This document shows positions 35,132 to 43,088 of a DNA stretch of 64,000 nt, piece by piece. Below the pieces are notes generated by a model that was not told the origin of the DNA, did no database searches, and was given only the letters and a program-made list of their open reading frames with translations. Position 1 is the stretch's first letter. The number at the start of each line of letters is the position of its first letter. The position numbers were made by a program, and so were the translations under genes. The stretch is from Mycolicibacterium cosmeticum. Its GTDB lineage: Bacteria; Actinomycetota; Actinomycetes; Mycobacteriales; Mycobacteriaceae. Location: positions 124,001 to 188,000 of the forward strand of contig JACPVS010000009.1 of NCBI GenBank assembly GCA_016197365.1. Direction: 5' to 3'.

Positions 35132-35905
35132 TCACATGTCGCCGTGGCGACTTCGCACAAAGCTGTACACGCCGTACGCCGCGATGCCGAGGGCGGCCAG
35201 CACCAGGAGTACCTTGCCGAAGGGCGCGGAGCCCAACGTCTTCACCGCGGCATCGATGCCGGACGCCTTCGACGGATCTGACGTCATGGTGGCAATGATC
35301 ACCAGCACGCCCGCACCCGCAAGGGCCAGACCCTTCGCGATGTAGCCGACCATGCCGATCGGGGTGACGATGCTACCGCCGGTGCCGTCGAGATCCTTCA
35401 GGAAGCGCTTCGTGGCGCCCTTGTACACGTGGTAGCCGCCGACGCCGATGACGACCAGCGCCACGATGACCAGCAGCGCGCTCCCCCAGCCGGACTGCAT
35501 CAGTTGCGCGCTCAGTCCCGCATTCTGTTGTCCGCTCGACTGACCGCTGCCCATGGCGAACTTCGCGGCGGAGAAGGCCAACGCGAAGTTGACGATGCCG
35601 ACAGCGGCAGCCTTGGCCCGGTCCTTGAGTTCGGACTCGACCACGGCCTCCACGAGATGCCACAGCCCCAAAGCGAACAACCCGACGGCCGCCACCCACA
35701 ACATGACCGATCCGCCGGTCTGCGCGGAAAGCGCTGCGAGCGCGCCGGACTGGTCTGCGCTGCCGCCTTGACCGAAGGCCAACATGAGCACGATCCACGC
35801 CAACAGCAGGTGCAGCACCCCGCTGGCCGCAAAGCCTCCGCGCGCGATGCGCTCGAACCAATCGTTGTTGCGCGCCTTGACTGCCGCGCCACGGGTGTCC
35901 ACCAT
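35132..35905 (-). CDS. DUF1206 membrane protein
   Basis: This is a 257-residue integral membrane protein of unknown function with six helices arranged as three DUF1206 repeats: IARGGFAASGVLHLLLAWIV, VGIVNFALAFSAAKFAMG and MVGYIAKGLALAGAGVLVII, each opening with a Gly-rich A/GRxGxxAxG-like motif. The cytoplasmic start RNNDWFERIARGG is typical. A SigF-type promoter lies directly upstream, with its -10 only nine bases before the ATG. The mRNA would therefore have almost no leader, and GTG 35902 could also be used. It is the last gene before the usp/tct operon on the same strand. Confidence 0.85.
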   Translation of the reverse strand: MVDTRGAAVKARNNDWFERIARGGFAASGVLHLLLAWIVLMLAFGQGGSADQSGALAALSAQTGGSVMLWVAAVGLFALGLWHLVEAVVESELKDRAKAAAVGIVNFALAFSAAKFAMGSGQSSGQQNAGLSAQLMQSGWGSALLVIVALVVIGVGGYHVYKGATKRFLKDLDGTGGSIVTPIGMVGYIAKGLALAGAGVLVIIATMTSDPSKASGIDAAVKTLGSAPFGKVLLVLAALGIAAYGVYSFVRSRHGDM

Positions 35906-35914
35906 GACCGGCGG

Positions 35915-35942
35915 ATACCCCGGCGCACCCGGGAGCCAAACC
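35915..35942 (-). promoter_or_regulatory. SigF-type promoter of the DUF1206 gene
   Basis: On the minus strand GGTTT (35942-35938), 17 bases, GGGTAT (35920-35915) is a full match to GGWWT-N16/17-GGGTAY. The start codon follows nine bases later, so the transcript is leaderless or nearly so. Confidence 0.65.
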
Positions 35943-35966
35943 GCTAATTGACGCGGATGTAGGCGC

Positions 35967-36356
35967 TCATTGCGGCGGTTTGACGGCCAAAACCGGCTTC
36001 AGGCACTCCAGCAGCAACTGCTGCGACACACTACCGAGCAGCAGTTTGCCGACGGGGCTGCGGTGCTTGATGCCGATCACGAGCAGTTCGGCGTCGGGGC
36101 TGTCCATCGCACCCAGCAGTTCCTCCGCCGGGTCGACGCCGACAGGCTGTACGAGCTCATAGGTGACCCCCGCAGCGGAGAGGCGATCATGCAGGCTTTC
36201 CAGTTCTGCGGACTGCGCGAACTGCGGGTCGGCGAGCGCGTCGCCCTTGGTGGAGTTGATCACCCGCAGCGCCGTATTACGCAGTCGGGCCTCTGCAATC
36301 GCGTGTTCCAATGCAGCGCTGCCGAACCGATCCTCGGTGTAGCCGACGACAATCAT
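35967..36356 (-). CDS. Universal stress protein, UspA family
   Basis: This is a single-domain Usp of 129 residues. It begins MIVVGYTEDRFGSAALEHAI, has the conserved DAELLVIGIKHRSPVGKLL and the nucleotide-binding end LLGSVSQQLLLECLKPVLAV, matching the G-x2-G-x9-G(S) loop apart from its first glycine. It probably binds ATP and helps adjust growth or transport under stress. Its ATG overlaps the stop of the second of two 12-codon minicistrons that connect it to tctA, so its translation should depend on upstream genes of the tct operon. Confidence 0.87.
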   Translation of the reverse strand: MIVVGYTEDRFGSAALEHAIAEARLRNTALRVINSTKGDALADPQFAQSAELESLHDRLSAAGVTYELVQPVGVDPAEELLGAMDSPDAELLVIGIKHRSPVGKLLLGSVSQQLLLECLKPVLAVKPPQ

Positions 36357-36391
36357 TTTCTCTCCTCGCGCAAACGCTCGTCGGTGCTCAT
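36353..36391 (-). CDS. Minicistron 2 (12 codons) coupling tctA to usp
   Basis: ATG 36391-36389 encodes [12 protein letters not shown] and stops at TGA 36355-36353, overlapping the usp ATG. The start overlaps the stop of minicistron 1. Its GAGGAG codons double as the ribosome site of usp. The peptide differs from minicistron 1 at two positions (S/I, R/K). It is too short for a domain and is most likely a translational relay. Confidence 0.5.
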   Translation of the reverse strand: MSTDERLREERK

Positions 36392-36425
36392 TTCTTCTCC
36401 TCGCGCAAGCGCTCGTCGGTGATCA
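36361..36425 (-). repeat. Tandem duplication of a 35-base unit between tctA and usp
   Basis: 36361-36390 and 36396-36425 agree at 28 of 30 positions and recur at a 35-base period. Each copy contains one minicistron body and its GAGGAGA ribosome site. The duplication preserves a chain of ATGA overlaps. Confidence 0.85.
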
Positions 36426-36426
36426 T
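36388..36426 (-). CDS. Minicistron 1 (12 codons) overlapping the tctA stop
   Basis: ATG 36426-36424 overlaps the tctA TGA (ATGA) and encodes [12 protein letters not shown], ending at TGA 36390-36388. That stop overlaps the start of minicistron 2. Its internal GAGGAG is the ribosome site for the next cistron. A near-copy follows directly, so the pair arose by duplication. Confidence 0.5.
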   Translation of the reverse strand: MITDERLREEKK

Positions 36427-37976
36427 GACGCCGAGCCTTCCTTCAGAGCCTTCTCCTGCTGATCGGCATCACCTTCGACAATCAGCAGCGTCTCCTCGCT
36501 GCGATGCATCAGCCGCAGCACCAGCGGCGCGAGCAACAACACGATCATCACGACATAGGTGACGATTGCGACCGGCTCGGTGAACAGACTCCCCCAGTCC
36601 CCGCCGCCGAGTTGCAGGCTCTGGCGAAGCTGACGCTCGATGCGCGGTCCCAGGATCACACCGATGATCAAAGGCAGGACCGGCAGACCGAACCGGCGCA
36701 TCATCAACCCGAGCAGACCGAACACCAGCAGCAGAGCAAGGTCGAGCGGCTGCACGTTCACCGCGAACGCACCGAGGGTGGCGAAGAACAGGATGCCCGC
36801 ATACAGGTAAGGACGCGGGGTGCGCAGCAGCTTGGCCCACAAGGGCGCCAGCGGCAGATTCAGCACCAGCAGCAAGAAGTTGCCGATGAACAGGCTGGCC
36901 ACCAGCGTCCAGATCAGCAGCGGTTCCTTGTCGAACAGTGTCGGACCCGGTTGAATCCCGTAGGACACGAATGCCGTCAGCATCACCGCGGCAGTCGCGT
37001 TGGTGGGTAGGCCCAACGACAACATCGGCACGAGAGTGCCCGCGGCGGAGGCGTTGTTGGCCGCCTCCGGCCCGGCGACACCTTCGATCGCACCCTTGCC
37101 GAACTCCTCGGGATGCTTGGACAGCTTCTTCTCGGTGATGTAGCTGAGGAAGGTCGGCAATTCGGCACCGCCGGCAGGCAGTGCGCCGAACGGGAAGCCG
37201 TACGCCGTCCCGCGCAGCCACGGCTTCCATGACCGTTTCCAATCGGCGCGGCTCATCCAGGGCCTGCCCACCGGGATGACGTCGGCGGGCCGGCGGCGCA
37301 GATGTGCAGCCACCCACAACGCCTCACCGAGGGCGAAGATCGCCACGGCGATCACCACGATGTCGATGCCGTCGGACAGCAACGGCAACCCGAAGGTGGC
37401 CCGCGGCTGGCCGGTCATGAAATCTATGCCGATGACGCCGATCGCCAGCCCCAGGAAAAGTGAGATGGCGCCGCGCAGCTTCGAGCTGCCCAGCACTGCG
37501 GTGACTGCCACCAAGGCGAACAGCATGATCGCCAGATATGAAGGGGCACCGAGAGTTACCGCGAACCGCGACACGGCGGGCGCGAACAGCACCAAAAGCA
37601 TCGTACCGATGGTGCCTGCGACGAACGACCCGATGGCCGCGGTGGCCAACGCCTGCGCGGCGCGACCCGCCTTGGCCATCTTGTTGCCCTCGATGGCCGT
37701 GATCACCGAGGAGGATTCACCGGGAGTGTTGAGCAGGATCGAGGTGGTCGAACCGCCGTACATACCGCCGTAGAAGATTCCGGCAAACATGATGAACGCC
37801 GCACTGGGACTGACGTTGTAGGTGATCGGCAGCAGCAGGGCCACCGTCATGGCCGGTCCGATACCGGGCAGCACACCCACTGCGGTGCCCAACAGCACAC
37901 CGATCACCGCATACAGGAGATTCATCGGAGTGGCCGCCTCGGCGAACCCCTGCATGAGCCAATTGAAGTTGTCCAT
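36423..37976 (-). CDS. tctA: Tripartite tricarboxylate transporter, large permease TctA
   Basis: This is the large membrane subunit of a secondary, binding-protein-dependent carboxylate importer. The 517 residues carry the family hallmark [41 protein letters not shown] near the N-terminus and [20 protein letters not shown] in the middle, with about 12 helices. The ATG is one base from the tctB stop. Its own stop overlaps a minicistron that leads to usp. The carboxylate carried (citrate, tartrate, terephthalate or other) cannot be told from sequence. Confidence 0.92.
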   Translation of the reverse strand: MDNFNWLMQGFAEAATPMNLLYAVIGVLLGTAVGVLPGIGPAMTVALLLPITYNVSPSAAFIMFAGIFYGGMYGGSTTSILLNTPGESSSVITAIEGNKMAKAGRAAQALATAAIGSFVAGTIGTMLLVLFAPAVSRFAVTLGAPSYLAIMLFALVAVTAVLGSSKLRGAISLFLGLAIGVIGIDFMTGQPRATFGLPLLSDGIDIVVIAVAIFALGEALWVAAHLRRRPADVIPVGRPWMSRADWKRSWKPWLRGTAYGFPFGALPAGGAELPTFLSYITEKKLSKHPEEFGKGAIEGVAGPEAANNASAAGTLVPMLSLGLPTNATAAVMLTAFVSYGIQPGPTLFDKEPLLIWTLVASLFIGNFLLLVLNLPLAPLWAKLLRTPRPYLYAGILFFATLGAFAVNVQPLDLALLLVFGLLGLMMRRFGLPVLPLIIGVILGPRIERQLRQSLQLGGGDWGSLFTEPVAIVTYVVMIVLLLAPLVLRLMHRSEETLLIVEGDADQQEKALKEGSAS

Positions 37977-38486
37977 TTACAGAATCCCGTCCAGAATGCC
38001 TGCGGGCAGCGGGATTCCGAGCCCGGAGTAGAACGCGTAGAAGCTGCCGACGGACAGCACTCCGCCGATCACCAGATTGCGGATGTAATGCTTGCTGCCG
38101 AGCACGGTGGCCGCGCCGGCGAACATCAGCCCGGCGGTGATCACCCAGCCCAGCGGTTTGACCAGCACGATGGTGGCCACGAACAGCGCCACCAGAAGCC
38201 CGACGGTGCGCCAGTCACTCGGCATATCGGGGTCGATGTCCTCCCCCGCGTCGGCCTCGCCGACAGAGCCGCGCGGTATCGCGATCCCCAGGACGATCGC
38301 CAGCACCAGCAACACGACGCCGATCACCATCGGAAAGAACTTGGGCCCCACCGGATCTACCTGCGCGTAGCCGCCGGGCAGGGTGAGGGCGTCGTAGATC
38401 AGAAAACCACCCACGGCGACGAGCACCGCGACCACCAGATACTGGGCCTTGTCCACCCGGCCGGTACCGGATTCGGGCGCACTCAC
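37977..38486 (-). CDS. tctB: Tripartite tricarboxylate transporter, small permease TctB
   Basis: This is the small membrane subunit, 169 aa, with four helices: YLVVAVLVAVGGFLIYDALT, FPMVIGVVLLVLAIVLGIAI, then after an acidic loop (GEADAGEDIDPDMPSDW) two more. The opening pattern with FLIYDALTLPGG and GPKFFPMVIG is typical of TctB. It overlaps tctC by four bases upstream and abuts tctA downstream. Confidence 0.88.
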   Translation of the reverse strand: MSAPESGTGRVDKAQYLVVAVLVAVGGFLIYDALTLPGGYAQVDPVGPKFFPMVIGVVLLVLAIVLGIAIPRGSVGEADAGEDIDPDMPSDWRTVGLLVALFVATIVLVKPLGWVITAGLMFAGAATVLGSKHYIRNLVIGGVLSVGSFYAFYSGLGIPLPAGILDGIL

Positions 38487-39463
38487 AACAACCCCAGTTC
38501 GGTCAGCGTCGAGGACACCCGCTGGTCCTGATCCGTCAGGAACTGCTCGAACTTCTCCCCGGTCAGGAACGCATCACTCCATCCGTTGCGCACCAGGGCC
38601 TCCTTCCATGCGTCGGTGGCGTGCAGCGCTTCGAGCACCTTCACCAGCGCCTGCCTCGCCTCGTCGGATATGCCCGGTGGTGCCAGGACACCGCGCCAGT
38701 TGGTGAAGGTCAGGTTGATGCCGGCCTCCGTCAGGGTCGGGGCATCGATCCCCTCTATGCGTTCCGTCCCGGATACCGCCAGCACCCGAACCTGGCCCGC
38801 CTCAATCTGATCGACGTATTCGCCGAGCCCCGAGGTGCCCACGGCGACCTTCTTGCCCAGCAGTGCGGTGAGCAGATCCCCGCCGCCGTCGTAAGTGATG
38901 AAGTTGACCTTGCGAGGGTCCACCCCGACCGCGCGAGCGGTCTCCATCGGGAACAGATGGTCGGGTCCGCCCGGTGAGGATCCGCCACCGATGGTGACCT
39001 TCGCGGGATCGGCCTTCCACGCGGCGACCATGTCCTGCACGGTCTTGAACGGCGAGTTCGCCGGAACCAGAATGCCTTCCTGCTCCTCGACCATCTTGGC
39101 CAACGCTGTCGCGTTCGACGCGCGCGCCGAGGATCCGTTGGTGTACACCGCGCCGACGACACCGAGGCCCATCATCATCATGAGGTCGCCGTTGCCCTTT
39201 TCGTTCATCAGGCGAGCCATGGCGACGGTGCCGCCGGCGCCGATGACGTTGAACACCTCGACGCGCCCGGTGATGTCGGTGTCTTCCATGATCTGCACCG
39301 CGGTGCGGGCGGTCAGGTCATACCCGCCGCCCGGGCTGTTGGGCACCATCATCCGCAGCCGGTGCAGGCCGTCGGCCTGTTCGCCGCGGGTCACCCCGCA
39401 TGCGGTCAGCAGCAGCGCCACCACCAGCAGCACGGCCAGTCCCGTCTTGGAACGCACGGTCAT
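38483..39463 (-). CDS. tctC: Tripartite tricarboxylate transporter, binding lipoprotein TctC
   Basis: This is the extracytoplasmic carboxylate-binding receptor of the TTT system. The 326 residues have a signal ending in lipobox LLTAC (Cys22) and then a Bug/TctC fold: MVPNSPGGGYDLTARTAVQI, FNVIGAGGTVAMARL, and TIGGGSSPGGPDHLF lining the site. The length is standard. It is the first gene of the tctCBA operon and is transcribed away from a CitA/CitB-like two-component system, the usual sensor for such carriers. A CRP-type site lies in the shared promoter region. Confidence 0.92.
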   Translation of the reverse strand: MTVRSKTGLAVLLVVALLLTACGVTRGEQADGLHRLRMMVPNSPGGGYDLTARTAVQIMEDTDITGRVEVFNVIGAGGTVAMARLMNEKGNGDLMMMMGLGVVGAVYTNGSSARASNATALAKMVEEQEGILVPANSPFKTVQDMVAAWKADPAKVTIGGGSSPGGPDHLFPMETARAVGVDPRKVNFITYDGGGDLLTALLGKKVAVGTSGLGEYVDQIEAGQVRVLAVSGTERIEGIDAPTLTEAGINLTFTNWRGVLAPPGISDEARQALVKVLEALHATDAWKEALVRNGWSDAFLTGEKFEQFLTDQDQRVSSTLTELGLL

Positions 39464-39506
39464 CCCCCATCGTCGCTGTGATGTTCAGCAATACTGGACC
39501 CGCACA

Positions 39507-39520
39507 GTGATGTGGGTCAC
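39507..39520. promoter_or_regulatory. CRP-type site GTGA-N6-TCAC between tctC and the two-component system
   Basis: AGTGATGTGGGTCACG fits the mycobacterial CRP pattern with one outer base off. It lies 44 bases from tctC and 23 bases from the kinase start, in the only divergent promoter region of the carboxylate locus. Confidence 0.4.
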
Positions 39521-39542
39521 GCATGAGTTCGCAAAGGAAGTT

Positions 39543-41150
39543 GTGGTCGTTAAGTTCACGCGGGGGCACCTGCACGGGCGCAGCCTGGCCGGCCAGTTCC
39601 TGATGTTCCAGCTGCTCGTGGTGGCGGTCGTGCTGATCGCGGTGGCCGCGGTCTCGGTCGCGCAGTCCACCCGGGAATTCCGCGACGTCCGCGGCCAGCG
39701 GATGATCGCCGTCGCGGAGAACGTGGCGTCCACCCCGATCGTGCGGGACCGCGTCGACCACGGCTGGGCCGATCCGTTCGTCCGGCAGGTCCTGGCCCCG
39801 GAGGTCGATCGCGCCGTAGCCCTGTCCGGCGCCGGGCTGGCCGAGATCCTGGACCCCGACGGTCTGGTGCGGGTGTCCTCGGATCCGGGCCGGGTGGGCA
39901 AGCGCGTCGATATGTCGGCCAGCCGCGCCGACGAGGGCCGGGCCTGGTTCGGCGACGGCGACATCGACGACGTCCGCAGCCTGATCGGGCAGGTCCCGAT
40001 CCTGGCGCCCGACGGCGTGGCGCTGGCGATCGTCTCGGTCAGCGAGCGCTACCCCACGGTGTGGGAACTGCTCGGCGGTGCCGGCGAACGGCTGCTGCTG
40101 TATCTGGGGCTTGGCGCGGTGTTGGGGCTGGCGGCGTCGTGGCTGCTGTCGCGCCGGATCAAACGGCACACCCGCGGGCTGGAGATCACCGAGATCGCGA
40201 GCCTGGCAGATCATCGGGAAGCGTTGCTGCACAGCATCCGTGAGGGCGTGGTGGCGGTGAATCCGGACGGTGAGGTGACGGTGCTCAACGACAGCGCCCA
40301 GGAACTGCTGGGCCTGGACGCCGGTGCCGTCGGCCGCCGGGTCGACGACCTCGGCCTGGGCGGCGCCGTCGCCGACTTCCTGAAGTCCGGCGAGGAAGGG
40401 CACGACGTGATCATCGCGACCGGAAGGCACGTGCTGGCCCTGAACCGGCGCGCGGCCAGCAGCCAGGGTCAGCACATCGGTACCGTCACCACCATGCGCG
40501 ACAGCACCGAATTGGCTGCGCTGCAGGCACAGCTGTCCTCACACCGCAGCGTCACCGATACGCTGCGCGCCCAGACCCACGAATTCGCCAACCAGTTGCA
40601 CACCATCTCGGGGCTGGTGCAGCTCGGCGAGTACGACGCGGTCCACGACCTGGTGGGCACCTTGACCCGACGCCGCGCCGAGCTCAATGATGCTGTCACA
40701 CGGCGTGTTTCCGACCCGGCGGTGGCCGCGCTGCTGATCGCCAAGACATCGCTGGCCGCGGAGAACGGTGTCACCCTGACGCTGGACCCGGACAGCCGGT
40801 TGCGGCCGCTGGCTCCGGCACTGGCCACCGACGTGATCACCCTGCTGGGCAACCTGATCGACAACGCGGTCGACGCGTCGGTCGGCGCATCGCGCGCCGA
40901 GGTGAGCGTCGCCGTGGACGACGCCGACGGACTGACCCTCACCGTCACCGACTCGGGACCCGGTGTGCCACCGCATCTGCGGGAGTCACTGTTCGCGCGG
41001 GGGGTCACCTCGAAACCCGACGTCCCCGGCGGCCGCGGTATCGGCCTGGCCCTGGTCCGGCTGGTCACCACACAGCACGGCGGCCACGTCGAGGTCACCG
41101 ACGGACCCGACGGCGGTGCGTCTTTCGTGGTGCGGCTGGCCCATGCGTGA
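39543..41150 (+). CDS. CitA/DcuS-type sensor histidine kinase
   Basis: This is a membrane sensor kinase for carboxylates. From GTG 39543 it has 535 residues: helix 1 (LVVAVVLIAVAAVSVAQ), an extracytoplasmic PAS-like sensor of about 130 residues (VRVSSDPGRVGKRVDM), helix 2 (LLLYLGLGAVLGLAASWLL), an internal PAS domain (HSIREGVVAVNPDGEVTVLN) and the SpoB-like phosphotransfer helix with His in THEFANQLHTISGLVQLGEY. The ATPase domain has NLIDNAVDAS and DSGPGVP. AAGGA lies four bases before the GTG. It overlaps its regulator by eight bases and diverges from tctCBA, its likely target. Confidence 0.9.
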   Translation: MVVKFTRGHLHGRSLAGQFLMFQLLVVAVVLIAVAAVSVAQSTREFRDVRGQRMIAVAENVASTPIVRDRVDHGWADPFVRQVLAPEVDRAVALSGAGLAEILDPDGLVRVSSDPGRVGKRVDMSASRADEGRAWFGDGDIDDVRSLIGQVPILAPDGVALAIVSVSERYPTVWELLGGAGERLLLYLGLGAVLGLAASWLLSRRIKRHTRGLEITEIASLADHREALLHSIREGVVAVNPDGEVTVLNDSAQELLGLDAGAVGRRVDDLGLGGAVADFLKSGEEGHDVIIATGRHVLALNRRAASSQGQHIGTVTTMRDSTELAALQAQLSSHRSVTDTLRAQTHEFANQLHTISGLVQLGEYDAVHDLVGTLTRRRAELNDAVTRRVSDPAVAALLIAKTSLAAENGVTLTLDPDSRLRPLAPALATDVITLLGNLIDNAVDASVGASRAEVSVAVDDADGLTLTVTDSGPGVPPHLRESLFARGVTSKPDVPGGRGIGLALVRLVTTQHGGHVEVTDGPDGGASFVVRLAHA

Positions 41151-41808
41151 CGTGCTGATCGTCGACGACGATTTCATGGTGGCCGACATCCACCGGCGTT
41201 TCGTCGAACGGATCGACGGATTCCGGGCGGTGGGTGTGGCCCGCACCGGCGCGGAAGCGCTGGCCGCCGCGGCCGAACTGCGGCCCGCGCTGATCCTGCT
41301 GGATGTGTACCTGCCCGACATGTCCGGACTCGCGGTGCTGCAGCAGCTGCGCGCCGCCGGCGACCGCGTGGGCGTCATCATGATCACCGCGGCACGTGAG
41401 CTGGACACCGTGCGCGGCGCGCTGGACGGTGGCGCGGCCGACTACCTGATCAAACCCTTCGAGTTCGACCAGCTGCGCGCCAAACTGGGCACCTTCGCGG
41501 CGCGGGCCGACGCGCTGGCCGCCGACGGCGGCGCCGACCAGTCGATGATCGACGCCCTGTTCAGCGGCACCACGGCCGCCACCGCGGCGGTGCTGCCCAA
41601 GGGCCTGGGCACCGAAACCGGGCAGCTGGTGCTCGACGCCATCCACGCGGCCGGGGAGGTGTCCGCAGCGGAATGCGCCGACCTGGTCGGCATCTCCCGG
41701 GTGAGCGCCCGCCGCTACCTGGAGCACTACCTCGGCACGGGTCTGCTGGAACTGCGTCTGCAGTACGGCGCAGGCCGCCCCGAACGCCGTTACCGCGAGG
41801 CCAGATAG
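41143..41808 (+). CDS. CitB/DcuR-type response regulator
   Basis: This is a DNA-binding regulator paired with the kinase upstream. The 221 residues have a receiver with DDD at 8-10, phospho-acceptor Asp54 in LILLDVYLPDMSG, Thr in MITAARE and Lys in DYLIKPFEF. The C-terminal winged helix contains VSAAECADLVGISRVSARRY, typical of the CitB group. The ATG lies inside the last codons of the kinase gene (eight-base overlap). It probably activates tctCBA. Confidence 0.9.
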   Translation: MRDVLIVDDDFMVADIHRRFVERIDGFRAVGVARTGAEALAAAAELRPALILLDVYLPDMSGLAVLQQLRAAGDRVGVIMITAARELDTVRGALDGGAADYLIKPFEFDQLRAKLGTFAARADALAADGGADQSMIDALFSGTTAATAAVLPKGLGTETGQLVLDAIHAAGEVSAAECADLVGISRVSARRYLEHYLGTGLLELRLQYGAGRPERRYREAR

Positions 41809-41865
41809 AAATTCGGGTATGCCGGTACGCAGTCCGGCCCATCCGGACGGCGCGACGCTGGAGGC

Positions 41866-43068
41866 ATGAACGTCTTAGATGCTGATTTACCGGCGTTGGA
41901 CTACGAGAAACTGCCCGACGGCGCCACCGCACACGCCGCGATCCGCGATGCCCATGACCGTGCCCCCATCGCCATCGGTCCGCACGGCCCCGAAATCCTG
42001 GACTACGAGCTGGTCCGCGCCGTCCTGCGGGACGATCGGTTCGCCGTGCCCGAAGGCCTGTTCCTGTCGGCGCAGGGCATCACCTCCGGCCCGCTCTGGG
42101 AGCGCGCCGTCACCAACCTGCTGAGCCTCAACGGACCGGCCCATCATCGGCTGCGCCGCCTGGTGGCCCGGGCGTTCACCCCGCGCGCGGCCGACCGACT
42201 GCGCATCACATGCAGCGACGTGGTGGGCGAACTGGTCGGCCATGTCGAGGACGGCCGCTGCGACATGGTCGCCGACATCGCCCGCCAGTACCCGATCCCG
42301 ATCATCTGTGCGCTGCTGGGCGCACCCCGCGAGGACTGGAATCTGTTCTCCTCCTGGGCCGATGACATCTTCAAGATGTTCAGCTGGAACCTCGCCGATG
42401 ACGCCCCGGTGGTCGAGCGGGCGTGGAACGAACTCGACGACTACGTCGACACGATGGTCCGCGGGCGCACCGATGACCTGACCGACGATCTGCTCTCCGA
42501 CCTGATCCGCGCCGAATGCGACGGCGACCGGCTCAGCCACGACGAACTGCTCATGCTGGCCGGTGGCCTGCTGATCGCCGGCACCGACACCACCCGCAAC
42601 CAGCTGGCGGCCGCCGTGCAGACGCTCTGCGAAAACCCCTCACAGTGGGCGCTTCTCGCGGCACACCCCGAACTGGCCCCGCAAGCCGTCGAAGAACTGA
42701 TGCGGCACTCCCCCGTGGTTTTCGCCGCCATCCGGGAAGCAGTCCAGGACGTCGACCTGGCCGGCTACACCATCCCGGCCGGCACCTTCGTCGTCGCCAA
42801 TACCGCAGCCGCCAACCGTGATCCCGCGGCCTACCCCGATCCCGAGCGCCTCGACATCACCAGGGAGGGCCCGGCCGCCATGCTGACCTTCGGGGGCGGC
42901 GTGCACTACTGCCTGGGTGCCCACCTGGCCAGAATCGAACTGGCAGAGGCCCTTACCGTCATAACCCAAACCATGCCGAACGCGCACACCACCGGGCCGG
43001 TGCCGTGGCGTCCGCTCACCGGAATCTCGGGGCCCGCACGGTTGCCGATCGAGTTCGACGCTGCCTGA
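41866..43068 (+). CDS. Cytochrome P450
   Basis: This is a soluble bacterial P450 monooxygenase of 400 residues; substrate unknown. The oxygen-activating I-helix reads AGTDTT (238-243), the ExxR motif is Glu277-Arg280 and the heme-thiolate loop is FGGGVHYCLG with Cys349 as iron ligand. ATG 41866 follows GGAGG by about four bases. It is followed after 20 bases by a degenerate beta-lactamase-fold lipoprotein and then a glutamine amidotransferase, all on one strand and likely co-transcribed. No ferredoxin gene is adjacent. Confidence 0.93.
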   Translation: MNVLDADLPALDYEKLPDGATAHAAIRDAHDRAPIAIGPHGPEILDYELVRAVLRDDRFAVPEGLFLSAQGITSGPLWERAVTNLLSLNGPAHHRLRRLVARAFTPRAADRLRITCSDVVGELVGHVEDGRCDMVADIARQYPIPIICALLGAPREDWNLFSSWADDIFKMFSWNLADDAPVVERAWNELDDYVDTMVRGRTDDLTDDLLSDLIRAECDGDRLSHDELLMLAGGLLIAGTDTTRNQLAAAVQTLCENPSQWALLAAHPELAPQAVEELMRHSPVVFAAIREAVQDVDLAGYTIPAGTFVVANTAAANRDPAAYPDPERLDITREGPAAMLTFGGGVHYCLGAHLARIELAEALTVITQTMPNAHTTGPVPWRPLTGISGPARLPIEFDAA

Positions 43069-43088
43069 CAATCGCTAGGATCCACCGC

